Shown here: piece by piece, positions 26,330 to 34,050 of the stretch
Layout of the letters: every line of letters starts with the position of its first letter
Position numbering within the stretch: position 1 is the first letter of the stretch
DNA from: Phycisphaerales bacterium
GTDB taxonomy: Bacteria > Planctomycetota > Phycisphaerae > Phycisphaerales > UBA1924
Assembly: GCA_028289195.1 (NCBI GenBank)
Contig: JANQQR010000026.1
Span: 62,001-126,000, forward strand
Length of the DNA: 64,000 bases
Direction: 5' to 3'
Program-made: the position numbers and the translations under genes
Notes under the pieces: generated by a model
What the model was told of the DNA's origin: nothing
Seen by the model: only the letters and a program-made list of their open reading frames with translations
Databases searched by the model: none

Positions 26330-27121
26330 CTAGCGGGAGCCCCGGTCTTCGGTGTTGCGCACCTCGGCCGGGGCCTCGGTGATCCTGATCGTCCGCAGGA
26401 GCTGCAGCCAGCGGGCCTCGTGGAGTTCGACGAGCTCTCGCGGGCCGGTGAGCCGGAAGTACAGAGTCCCCTCCGGGCCCCCTTCGATGATCGCGCCGAG
26501 GAACTTGGTGTTCTCCTTCGGGCCGGGGCTGCTGGGGAGCCCGGTGTCGTAGGTGCCCACCGCGATGAGTTCGGTCACCAGCAGCGGCGTGCCGTCGAGG
26601 TAGGTCATCGTGCGGATCTGCGGCGAGAACTCGACGTCGGTCATCTGGCGCACCCAGCGCGCCAGGTTGGCATCCACGGAGCCGCCGATATCGCCGAAGA
26701 CCGCGAAGATCGCATCGTCGTCTTCTGCGAGGTTGTTGGGGATCCGGACCTGGTTCAGTCGCGGGGGCGTGGCGAGTTCCCGCTCGGGGATCCACCCGTT
26801 GGGGATGTTGTAGATCAGCGCCCGCGTCTCATGGAGATGGCGCACGCCGATGCTGTCCTCGGGGAACCTGGGGATCTGCTCGTCGGGCATGATCTCGACG
26901 TCTTTGTCAAAGGCCCCCTCTGGCAGTTCCTCGGGCTCTGCGTCCTGGGGAGCCGCACCCTGGGCCGCGTCCGGCGCGTCGGTCGCCTGCGCTGCGGCGC
27001 CGCTCTGGGAGACGCTTTCGCTGTCGGGCTGGTTGCCCCCCTCGCCGCAGCCTGCGAGCATCGCGAGGAGCAGCGCCGAACCTATGAGGACGAGGCCGAC
27101 CGGCGAGTGTTGACTGTTCAT
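26330..27121 (-). CDS. Lipoprotein of unknown function
   Basis: 263 residues. Signal MNSQHSPVGLVLIGSALLLA with lipobox LAGC near residue 25, then a low-complexity Gln/Ala/Asp-rich stretch to about 75, then a compact domain starting about 90 (IYNIPNGWIPERELATPPRL, FGDIGGSVDANLARWVRQM, YFRLTGPRELVELHEARW). The pattern of a Trp after a Pro/Leu run and the terminal LRTIRI is seen in uncharacterised planctomycete lipoproteins; I do not recognise a named family. The ATG at 27121 is chosen for the signal peptide; GGAGAAG is upstream. It converges with the DUF481 gene (18 bases) and its stop lies in a CCCGC/GCGGG hairpin. Confidence 0.8.
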   Translation of the reverse strand: MNSQHSPVGLVLIGSALLLAMLAGCGEGGNQPDSESVSQSGAAAQATDAPDAAQGAAPQDAEPEELPEGAFDKDVEIMPDEQIPRFPEDSIGVRHLHETRALIYNIPNGWIPERELATPPRLNQVRIPNNLAEDDDAIFAVFGDIGGSVDANLARWVRQMTDVEFSPQIRTMTYLDGTPLLVTELIAVGTYDTGLPSSPGPKENTKFLGAIIEGGPEGTLYFRLTGPRELVELHEARWLQLLRTIRITEAPAEVRNTEDRGSR

Positions 27122-27153
27122 CACTTTTGCTTCTCCGTCGCGGATGGACTGAC

Positions 27154-27996
27154 TTGAGCCCGCAAACCCAGACCATCTCAAGCCTAGATGATCCGCGGAT
27201 CGCCGACTACCGGGACGTCCGCGACGCGGACCTGCTCGGCGAGCGGGGCCTGTTCATGGCCGAGGGCCGGTTCATCGTCGCCCAGCTGGCGTCGGGCCGC
27301 TCTCTATACCGGCCGCGTTCGTATCTGTTGACCCACCAAGCCTTCGAGGCCCTGGAGAACGCGATCAACCTCGATGACCCGGACGCCCCGCCGGTGTACG
27401 TCGCGGAGCAGGGCGTCATGGACGCTATCACCGGCTTCCACATCCATCGCGGAGCCCTGAGCGCCGGGGAGCGATCGACCCCGCCCGACGTCGGAGCGCT
27501 GCTGCGGTCGGTGCCGGACGGGCCGGCGACGATCGTCCTCCTCGAGGGCCTCTCGAACCACGACAATCTCGGGGGCATCTTCCGCAACGCGCTGGCGTTC
27601 GGGGCGGCGGGCATCATCCTCAGCCCGGGATGCTGCGACCCGCTCTATCGCAAGGCGATCCGGGTCTCCATGGGGGCCGCGCTCCGCGTGCCGTTCGCGG
27701 TGTCGGAGAGGTGGACCCGGGATCTCGCGCTCGTCCGCGGGGCCGGGTTCCGCCTGATCGCCCTGGCGACGGGACCGGACTCCGAGCCGATCGAGCGGGT
27801 TGTCCGGAGCATCGATGCCGGCGAGCGTGTCGCGATCCTGCTCGGCGCAGAAGGGCCCGGGCTCACGCCCGAGGCGTTGCAGCTCGCCGATCGCGTCGTT
27901 CGGATCCCCATGGCGCCGACCGTCGATTCCCTCAACGTGGCGACGACCGCGGGGATCGCGCTGCACCTGCTGGCGCGACCCGGGGTTCAGGAGTAG
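27154..27996 (+). CDS. SpoU/TrmH family RNA methyltransferase
   Basis: About 280 residues. SPOUT-fold 2'-O-methyltransferase for tRNA or rRNA. The C-terminal domain shows the three SpoU motifs: NLGGIFRNALAFGAAGIIL, AILLGAEGPGL and IPMAPTVDSLNVATTAGIAL, which make the deep trefoil knot that binds SAM. The N-terminal part (SSLDDPRIADYRDVRDADL, GLFMAEGRFIVAQL) is a substrate-binding domain as in TrmH/RlmB homologs. The start is TTG at 27154, just before the family N-terminus; a TTG at 27127 is possible. The target nucleotide cannot be told. The rpiA start is four bases after its stop. Confidence 0.92.
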   Translation: MSPQTQTISSLDDPRIADYRDVRDADLLGERGLFMAEGRFIVAQLASGRSLYRPRSYLLTHQAFEALENAINLDDPDAPPVYVAEQGVMDAITGFHIHRGALSAGERSTPPDVGALLRSVPDGPATIVLLEGLSNHDNLGGIFRNALAFGAAGIILSPGCCDPLYRKAIRVSMGAALRVPFAVSERWTRDLALVRGAGFRLIALATGPDSEPIERVVRSIDAGERVAILLGAEGPGLTPEALQLADRVVRIPMAPTVDSLNVATTAGIALHLLARPGVQE

Positions 27997-27999
27997 ATT

Positions 28000-28695
28000 G
28001 TGCCCATGGCCGGTACCGACCAGCTCGCGCACGCGGGCGTGCAGGACATCGAGAGCGGCATGATCGTGGGCCTCGGCACGGGACGGGCGGCGTCGCGCGC
28101 GATCGAGGCGCTGGCGCTGCGTGTCCGCGAGTCAAGCCTGCGCGTGCAGTGCGTCTCGACGAGCCGGCGTTCGCACGAGCTGGCCGAGTCTCTGGGGCTG
28201 TCCGTTCTCGACATGGACGGCGTCGCTCGTGTCGACTGGCTGTTCGACGGCGCTGATGAAGTCGATCCCCGTCTCCGGATGATCAAGGGCGGGGGCGGCG
28301 CGATGACGCGCGAGAAGATCGTTGCCCACGCCGCGAGCCACCGGGTGTACCTGGTTCAGGAGACGAAGCTGGTCCCGCGCCTCGGCATCGGCCACGCGCT
28401 GCCCATCGAGGTGCTCGCCTGCGGGCTCGCGTCGATCGAGGACCGGCTGAGCCGCCTGGGCTTGCGCGGGCGGGCACGCCAGGACGACGCGGGCGAGCTG
28501 TTTCTGACGGATCTGGGCAACCCCGTGATCGATGCGCCCGTCCCCGACGACATTGATGTGACCGACCTCGGCGCGCTGCTTGACTCGATCCCCGGAGTCG
28601 TCGGGCACGGCCTGTTCCTCTCCGAAGCGGATGCCGTGTTCGTCGAGGACGAGACCGGCGCCGTGCGCGAGCTGTCGGTTCAGGCCAGCGCCTGA
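28000..28695 (+). CDS. rpiA: Ribose-5-phosphate isomerase A
   Basis: 231 residues, usual RpiA length. Interconverts ribose 5-phosphate and ribulose 5-phosphate in the pentose phosphate pathway. Visible: GLGTGRAASRAIEAL (phosphate loop), DGADEVDPRLRMIKGGGGA (catalytic Asp and Lys region) and REKIVAHAA. The GTG at 28000 is chosen because AGGAG lies six bases upstream, inside the end of the TrmH-type gene, so the two are cotranscribed. The 3' end overlaps tsaC on the other strand by 16 bases within a palindrome. Confidence 0.95.
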   Translation: MPMAGTDQLAHAGVQDIESGMIVGLGTGRAASRAIEALALRVRESSLRVQCVSTSRRSHELAESLGLSVLDMDGVARVDWLFDGADEVDPRLRMIKGGGGAMTREKIVAHAASHRVYLVQETKLVPRLGIGHALPIEVLACGLASIEDRLSRLGLRGRARQDDAGELFLTDLGNPVIDAPVPDDIDVTDLGALLDSIPGVVGHGLFLSEADAVFVEDETGAVRELSVQASA

Positions 28696-28698
28696 ACC
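28677..28698. repeat. Palindrome holding the stop codons of rpiA and tsaC
   Basis: GGTTCAGGC (28677-28685) and GCCTGAACC (28690-28698) are perfect inverted arms around CAGC. The rpiA TGA and the tsaC TGA lie symmetrically in the arms, so both proteins end in nearly the same residues (VQASA and VQALA). It could act as a bidirectional hairpin at the convergent ends; no long T tract follows on either side. Confidence 0.85.
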
Positions 28699-29315
28699 CG
28701 GACCCCCAGCACTTCCTCTATCCGCTCAATCGGCAGCGCGCCGGCCCGCAGCAGGACCGGCGGGTCGTCGGCGAGCGAGACGACCGTGGACGGCTCCGAG
28801 CCCGGGCACGTCCCGCCGTCGAGCACGAGCAAATCGGCGCCGGGCAAGGCCGACATCGCCGACTGCGCGTCGAGCGCCGGCGCCTGCCCGGTTACGTTCG
28901 CGCTGGGGACCGCGACCGGGCGTCCGAGGCGCCGGAGGACTTCGAGCGTGAGTTGGTGATCGGGGCACCTGATGCCGACGTTCGGTCCGCCGGCGCTGAC
29001 ACGCGCCGAGATCGACTCGTTCTTGGGGACGACGAGCGTCAGCGGGCCGGGCCAGAATCGCTCGGCGAGGATGCCGGCGTGCGCCGGCCACGATGAAACG
29101 AGCGTCCGGGCCTCGGTCTCGGAGAACACCTGCACGGGCAGCGGGTGATCCGGGCCGCGCCCCTTGGCCTCCATGAGCGCCTCGATGGCCTCGGGATTCG
29201 TCGCGTCGGCGGCGATCCCGTAGACCGTTTCGGTCGGGATGATCGCGAGCCCGCCTCCAAGCAGGCGCTCCACGACCTCATCAACGGATTTCGTCAGGCG
29301 TGCGCCCGCGCTCAT
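28680..29315 (-). CDS. tsaC: L-threonylcarbamoyladenylate synthase (TsaC/Sua5/YrdC)
   Basis: 211 residues, the short TsaC type without the Sua5 C-terminal domain. It makes threonylcarbamoyl-AMP for t6A37 in tRNAs reading ANN codons. Motifs: IIPTETVYGIAADAT (nucleotide and carbonate binding), KGRGPDHPLPVQV, FWPGPLTLVV and VAVPSANVTGQAP. The ATG overlaps the stop of the TolC-like gene upstream (ATGA), so translation is likely coupled. Downstream it converges with rpiA. Confidence 0.94.
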   Translation of the reverse strand: MSAGARLTKSVDEVVERLLGGGLAIIPTETVYGIAADATNPEAIEALMEAKGRGPDHPLPVQVFSETEARTLVSSWPAHAGILAERFWPGPLTLVVPKNESISARVSAGGPNVGIRCPDHQLTLEVLRRLGRPVAVPSANVTGQAPALDAQSAMSALPGADLLVLDGGTCPGSEPSTVVSLADDPPVLLRAGALPIERIEEVLGVRVQALA

Positions 29316-31114
29316 GGGGCGAAATCGGTCTCGACATCGAGGAACTGCGCCGCGTCGGGCACCTCGAGCCGGATCCGGTTCCGCTCGAGCGCGGTGCCGG
29401 TCGCGCGATAGAGCTCGGCGATCGCGCTGTTGTAGTCGATCACCGCCTGCACCTCGTCGAGTTCGGCCTGCGCGAGCGATTCCTGGCGCCGGAACTTGAG
29501 ATCCAGGAAGTCAGGAGTCAGCGACTGGATCGTCTGCTCCTGCACAATCAGCGTGCGGAGGTTCTCGGTCGCCGCGAGGCGGCTGGTGCGGGTCTGCTCG
29601 ATGAGCCGGTAGTTCGTCACCAGAAATCGCAGGGCTGTCTTCACATCGAGCACGACATCCTGCACGGTGCGCCGGTAGTTGATCGTCGCCTGCATGCGCG
29701 CGAGCTGGCTCGCCCGGAGGTTCGCCTGGGCGGCGCGATTGCCGATCGGCTGCTCGAACAGGAGGCTGAACACCATGTCGACGAAGTTCGCATCGCCGAT
29801 GTCCTCGTACGCTCCGTCGACGTCCTCGTCCAGGCCCTGGAACAGAGCGTTGAATCGGGCGTCCAGCGCCGGCAGGCGGGCGTTCCGCGCGACCGTCAGC
29901 CGGATCGAGGCGTCGTCGATGTCCAGGATCGCCTGCTGGATCTCCGGGCGGTTCCGCACCGCCGCCACCAGCGCATCGCGCATGCTTCCGAAGACGGGCT
30001 CCTCGATGGGATCGTCGATCGCCAGCAGCTGCGTTTCGCTGCCGACCGTGAGCTCGGGGTCGTTGATCAGCGCCTTGAGCGAATCCGACTGGAGGCGGAG
30101 CAGGTTCTCGGCGCGGATGATGTCGGCCCGCCGGCGCTCGACCGTCGCGACGGCATCGGAGAACTCGGCCGGTTTGACGTCGAACGTCCTGCGAGACTCG
30201 AGTACGTCGCGGGTCTCGATGCCGCGATCGAGCAGGCGCTGCTGGATCTCGAGGTTCCGCTGCGCGAGCACGAGCTCCCAATACGCCCGCTCGGTCTGCG
30301 TTGCCACTTCGATGAGCGTCAGCTTGTACCCGTACACGGAGCGGCGCTCATCGTTGCGCGCCAGGCGTACGTCGGCGAGCGCCACATCCGATCCGAACCC
30401 TCTGAGCAACGGCTGCGAGAAGTCGATCTCGAGGAACGTGCGATTCGCCGGATCGGGGGCGAGGTCCACCCCGGAGCCCGTGTTGTCGGTGTAGGTCAGT
30501 CCCTGGCTGATCGAGAGCGAGCCGCCGGAGGTGAGATCACGCCGGATGCCGGTCGAGTAGCCGACGGACTGATCCTGTCGCGCCGAAGCGCCCACAGGGA
30601 TGCCGTTGACGACCGGGACCGTCTGGGGCGAGTCGGTGCGCCCCCAGTTGAAGTCGGCGAAGAAGATCCAGTCGAACGCGGCCTGCGCCGAGACCACCGC
30701 CGACTCACTGATCGCCGGAGACAACCTTCCCGCCTGGACGGCGAGGTTGTTTTCCACAGCCCGGGTGATCGCCTGCTTGAGGTCCACGCGAAACGTGGTG
30801 GTGGGCTGGCCGGTCAGGTTGTCCTCGAGATTGATCCCGACTTCCTCGTAGGCGTCGGGCCCGGCCATCTGGTTGAGCTCCTCCATCCGCTCTTCTGAGA
30901 AGTCCAGGGAAGGGGCTGTGGCCGCCGGCTCCCCCCGCTCGGGGTATGCCTCGGCCTCCGCGAGTTCCCTCCGGGTGGACTCGAGCACCGATTCCCTGAG
31001 GGTCTCGGCCGTCTCGGTCTGGAAAGGGCTCGCGCAGCCAGCCGCCAGGCACGCGACGAGGAAGAGGCCGGAACCCGGTTTGACAGTTTGGTAGAATCTG
31101 GGTGCGAGGGTCAT
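29312..31114 (-). CDS. TolC-family outer-membrane lipoprotein (second copy)
   Basis: 600 residues. Starts MTLAPRFYQTVKPGSG, with lipobox LAAGC near residue 26. The central and C-terminal parts have two efflux-protein repeats (AITRAVENNLAVQAGRLSP, VLESRRTFDVKPAEFSDAVA, DVKTALRFLVTNYRLIEQTR) and barrel segments (FLEIDFSQPLLRGF). Outer-membrane exit duct for an exporter or type I secretion system, but no adaptor or pump gene accompanies it. It is only distantly like the TolC at 23478-25223. The start codon lies inside a long inverted repeat. It is coupled to tsaC at its end, an unusual pairing. Confidence 0.92.
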   Translation of the reverse strand: MTLAPRFYQTVKPGSGLFLVACLAAGCASPFQTETAETLRESVLESTRRELAEAEAYPERGEPAATAPSLDFSEERMEELNQMAGPDAYEEVGINLEDNLTGQPTTTFRVDLKQAITRAVENNLAVQAGRLSPAISESAVVSAQAAFDWIFFADFNWGRTDSPQTVPVVNGIPVGASARQDQSVGYSTGIRRDLTSGGSLSISQGLTYTDNTGSGVDLAPDPANRTFLEIDFSQPLLRGFGSDVALADVRLARNDERRSVYGYKLTLIEVATQTERAYWELVLAQRNLEIQQRLLDRGIETRDVLESRRTFDVKPAEFSDAVATVERRRADIIRAENLLRLQSDSLKALINDPELTVGSETQLLAIDDPIEEPVFGSMRDALVAAVRNRPEIQQAILDIDDASIRLTVARNARLPALDARFNALFQGLDEDVDGAYEDIGDANFVDMVFSLLFEQPIGNRAAQANLRASQLARMQATINYRRTVQDVVLDVKTALRFLVTNYRLIEQTRTSRLAATENLRTLIVQEQTIQSLTPDFLDLKFRRQESLAQAELDEVQAVIDYNSAIAELYRATGTALERNRIRLEVPDAAQFLDVETDFAP

Positions 31115-31140
31115 CGGACCGGAAGTATGATCCTCGCACC
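31101..31140. promoter_or_regulatory. Inverted repeat over the start of the TolC-like gene
   Basis: GGTGCGAGGgTCAT (31101-31114) and ATGAtCCTCGCACC (31127-31140) are 14-base arms with one mismatch, separated by 12 bases. On the minus strand the second arm read 5' to 3' contains the TolC ATG (31114-31112). On the plus strand TATGAT at 31126-31131 is a good -10 box for the divergent SH3 gene. The element can thus be an operator between divergent genes or an mRNA hairpin that buries the start codon. Confidence 0.6.
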
Positions 31141-31233
31141 GGGTGGGGTCAATGCGAGCGGGCGATGGATCGACGAGCCCCGCATTGGCCAGCAGACAAT
31201 CTGCGAGCAGGCGACTCAAGGAAGGACAGACCG

Positions 31234-32703
31234 ATGCTCAGCATGCCCCGAAACGACCGACGTGCGCTCCGAATCCCGAGCCTCCGTGCCCCCAGCGCAG
31301 GAGTCCTGGCCGTCGTGCTCTGCGCCGGAGGCGTGGTTTCGCCCGTGACCCCGCTCCTCGAGCCGGCATACGCCCAGGCAGCCGAGCGGTACGTCGCCCC
31401 GGTGGCCGACGGCGTGCAGATGCGCTGTAACCCCGGCTCGGCCTGGTACAGCGTCGCCACGCTCGATTCCGGCACGGTGCTGTCGGTGATCCGCACGACG
31501 AGCGAGGGCTGGCTAGAGGTGGCCTACCCGGCCGGCACCCGCGCGGTCGTGAAGGACGAAGAGGTCCAGGTCGATCAGGCCACCCGCACCGCGACGCTCA
31601 CCCGTCGCAGCCGCCTCCGCGCGTTCAGCCCCGCCAACCCGGTGCTCGACGAGTGCTTCAAGGCGATCTTCGACGACTTCCTGGAGCCTGGGACGACGCT
31701 GCGCGTTGAAGGCCGCATCCAGAACCTCGAGGGCAAGCCCTCGGGATATGTCGTCGTCGCTCCCGCGGGCGCAACGGGCTACGTGCTCGCGAGCGAAGTC
31801 CGCGACGCAACACCCGACGAAGTCAGCGCCTTCAGAGCGAGCGGCGCCGCGATCGCCAGCGCTCCGGCCGCCGCCACGCCGGCGCCCTCGCGCCCCGCCG
31901 ATTCGGGCGCGGTGCAGCTCTCCGATGCAGCGGACGCGCCGGCGCAGGCCGAAACAGAGTCCGCGCCGGTGTCCGGCGAATTGACGATGGGGCAGACCGG
32001 GCAGCAGGAATCGCTGCCGGGTTCGATGCCCGCTGAGCAGCAGCCCGCCCCGGCCCAGACGCAGATCACCGAAGCGCAGCCCAGCCCGGTGCTGCCGGCG
32101 CCGCGCCCCCAGAGCGGCCCGTCGCTCAATCAGCTCGACGCCGCCTTCGCGCGCATGCAGCGGCAGCCCGTGGCGTCCACCGATCCGACGGAGCTGATCG
32201 AGCAGTTCGAGCGCTACGCCCAGCAGTTGATGGACGACGGCGCGCCGCAGCGATCCATCGACTACGTCGACGCCAGGATCCAGGTGCTCCGCCTCCGCGA
32301 AGAGCTCCGCATGACCGGCGTGCGCATCGACCAGCTCGCGACGCGGGTGGACGGCGTGCAGGAAACGTACGAGCAGACGCTCGCCCGCCTCGCCAACGGG
32401 CGTGAGTACCTCGTCGTCGGTCGCCTGATGCCGAGTTCGCTGTACGACGGCGAGCGTATGCCGCTGCTCTACCGGCTGACGTCGATCGACGCGACCGCGC
32501 CGCGCACGCTGGCGTACGTGACCCCCCAGCCCGGCATGGAGCTCGATTCCAAGACCGGCGCCATCGTCGGCGTCGTCGGCGACAGCGGTCCCGACACGAA
32601 CCCGAGTGTCAGCATCGTGCGCCCGACGAAGATCGACATCCTGCAGGCCGCCAGCGCCAGCCGCCCGATGACGGCAGACGCCGAGCAGTCCGAACCCGAA
32701 TAA
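31234..32703 (+). CDS. Exported SH3-domain protein of unknown function
   Basis: 489 residues. The ATG at 31234 has AAGGA seven bases upstream. Signal peptide region with LAVVLCAGGVVSPVTPL and probable cleavage after AYAQA. About residues 50-105 form a bacterial SH3-like domain (YVAPVADGVQMRCNPG, SAWYSVATLDSGTVLSVI, GWLEVAYPAGTRAVVKDE). A Pro/Ala/Gln-rich linker follows (about 220-310), then a helical segment with coiled-coil character (RIQVLRLREELRMTGVRIDQ) and a small C-terminal beta domain (YLVVGRLMPSSLYDGERMPL). SH3-type domains often bind peptidoglycan, but planctomycete members may differ. Function not assigned. Confidence 0.85.
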   Translation: MLSMPRNDRRALRIPSLRAPSAGVLAVVLCAGGVVSPVTPLLEPAYAQAAERYVAPVADGVQMRCNPGSAWYSVATLDSGTVLSVIRTTSEGWLEVAYPAGTRAVVKDEEVQVDQATRTATLTRRSRLRAFSPANPVLDECFKAIFDDFLEPGTTLRVEGRIQNLEGKPSGYVVVAPAGATGYVLASEVRDATPDEVSAFRASGAAIASAPAAATPAPSRPADSGAVQLSDAADAPAQAETESAPVSGELTMGQTGQQESLPGSMPAEQQPAPAQTQITEAQPSPVLPAPRPQSGPSLNQLDAAFARMQRQPVASTDPTELIEQFERYAQQLMDDGAPQRSIDYVDARIQVLRLREELRMTGVRIDQLATRVDGVQETYEQTLARLANGREYLVVGRLMPSSLYDGERMPLLYRLTSIDATAPRTLAYVTPQPGMELDSKTGAIVGVVGDSGPDTNPSVSIVRPTKIDILQAASASRPMTADAEQSEPE

Positions 32704-32745
32704 GGCCGGCGGGAGAGAAACAGCAGAAGCAAGAACGCCGGTCGC

Positions 32746-33312
32746 CTACAGCAGGCCCAGGCGGTCCCCGTGCGCACGGATCGCGTCGATGCAGTTCTGG
32801 ATGTGCTGCGTCTGGTCGACCTCGGCGATCGGGCCCAGTTCATCGAGCCCCTTGGCGATGTCCTCGCGGCTCACCGCCGCGGCGAACGCCTTGTCCTTGA
32901 GCTTCTTCTTGACGCTCTTGGGCGCCAGGTCGGCGATGCCGCTGGGCCTGACTTTCGCGCAGGCCACGATGAACCCTGCCAGTTCGTCGCACGCGAAGAG
33001 TGCCTTGGCCATCGGTGTCTCGCGGGGTACACCGGAGTACTCGGCGTGCCCGAGGATCGCGGTGCGGATCTCCTCGTCGACGCCGAGTTCCTCGAGCTTC
33101 TTGACGCCGACGAACGGGTGCTCTTCCGCAGACGGGTGCTTCTCGTAGTCGAAGTCGTGGAGCAGACCGGCAACGGTCCAGCGCTCCTCGTGATCGGGCT
33201 CGAGGTATCGCGCGTAGTGCGCGACGCACGCCGCGACGCTCTCCATGTGCACGCGCAGCGACTCGCTCTCGGTCCACTCTTCCATCAGTGCTCTTGCATC
33301 GTCGACGTTCAT
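32746..33312 (-). CDS. HD-domain protein (putative phosphohydrolase)
   Basis: 188 residues. The ATG at 33312 follows GGAGGT by nine bases. HD-superfamily signature: SLRVHMESVAACVAHYARYL, then GLLHDFDYEKHPS with the HD pair, then AILGHAEYSGVP and FACDELAGFIVA, matching the HD metal site of small stand-alone HDIG-type proteins. Such proteins are often annotated as HDIG hydrolases, and the substrate is unknown. Starts seven bases after the O-methyltransferase stop, so the two form an operon. Confidence 0.9.
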   Translation of the reverse strand: MNVDDARALMEEWTESESLRVHMESVAACVAHYARYLEPDHEERWTVAGLLHDFDYEKHPSAEEHPFVGVKKLEELGVDEEIRTAILGHAEYSGVPRETPMAKALFACDELAGFIVACAKVRPSGIADLAPKSVKKKLKDKAFAAAVSREDIAKGLDELGPIAEVDQTQHIQNCIDAIRAHGDRLGLL

Positions 33313-33319
33313 GGTGCTG

Positions 33320-34012
33320 CTACCTCCGCAGGGCCACGAGCATACCCGCACGGATCGGGTCGCAGATCGCAAAGAACCGGTCGTCGGACGCGACGGCCCG
33401 ATTGAATCGATCGACAGCATCCCGTCGCTCGTCGCTGCCGGGCGCGTCGGTGATGCGCCAGTCGGAGGTCAGCACGTTGTCGGCGATGAGCAGGCCACCC
33501 GGCTTGACCATCGGTGCGCACAGCTCGTAGTAGTCCGGGTACTCCGTCTTGATGGCATCGAGGAAAACAAGATCCAGTGAGGCGTCGCCCAGTTCGGCGC
33601 GGAGCCCGGGCAGGGCATCGAGCGCTGGCTCGGCGATGATCTCGACAGCGTCGCCTACACCCGCCTCGTCGAACGCTCGGCGCGCAAACGCGGCGTGCGC
33701 CGGTTCGGGCTCGATCGTCAGCAGCCTGCCCCCGGGGGCGAGTGCGCGGGCGATCCAGATTCCCGAGTAGCCGGCGAGCGTGCCGAGCTCGAGGGCGAGC
33801 GATGGCCCGCGCCCGGCTCCGGTCATCCGGGCGAGCAGGTGCAGCGTGCGCCCGGCGTCGGCGGAGAGCGCGATGTCGGGCAAGCCCGCTTCCCGTGCGC
33901 GGGGCATGAGCGAGTCCATGAACTCGTCCTGACGACCGAACACCTCGCCGATGTACGACGCAAAGCCCGGCTCGACCGGGCTCTCGTCCTGCTGGGATGG
34001 CTGGCGGCTCAT
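33320..34012 (-). CDS. Class I O-methyltransferase, caffeoyl-CoA/COMT type
   Basis: 230 residues. SAM-dependent O-methyltransferase of family 3: LELGTLAGYSGIWIARAL (SAM loop), LLTIEPEPAHAAFARRAF (acidic end of strand 2), DLVFLDAIKTEYPDYYELC (metal-binding Asp) and GGLLIADNVLTSDWRI (second metal ligands Asp-Asn). Probable substrate is a catechol-like hydroxyl, but this cannot be told. The ATG at 34012 has no ribosome site; a -10-like TACGAT lies six bases upstream of the ATG on the minus strand, so a leaderless mRNA is likely. The divergent lyase gene starts 39 bases away. Confidence 0.92.
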   Translation of the reverse strand: MSRQPSQQDESPVEPGFASYIGEVFGRQDEFMDSLMPRAREAGLPDIALSADAGRTLHLLARMTGAGRGPSLALELGTLAGYSGIWIARALAPGGRLLTIEPEPAHAAFARRAFDEAGVGDAVEIIAEPALDALPGLRAELGDASLDLVFLDAIKTEYPDYYELCAPMVKPGGLLIADNVLTSDWRITDAPGSDERRDAVDRFNRAVASDDRFFAICDPIRAGMLVALRR

Positions 34013-34018
34013 GACCCG

Positions 34019-34043
34019 ATCGTACCGAAGCCAGCAGTACACT
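34019..34043. promoter_or_regulatory. Divergent -10 boxes for two leaderless genes
   Basis: ATCGTA at 34019-34024 is TACGAT on the minus strand, ending six bases before the O-methyltransferase ATG (34012). TACACT at 34038-34043 on the plus strand ends seven bases before the lyase ATG (34051). Neither gene has a Shine-Dalgarno site, and the whole spacer is 38 bases, so both transcripts should begin at or near the start codon. Confidence 0.5.
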
Positions 34044-34050
34044 CGCGACG

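Noticed and set aside
23478-31114. The two TolC-type genes as one recent duplication
   Set aside because: They differ in length and share only general family motifs, so they are separate family members.
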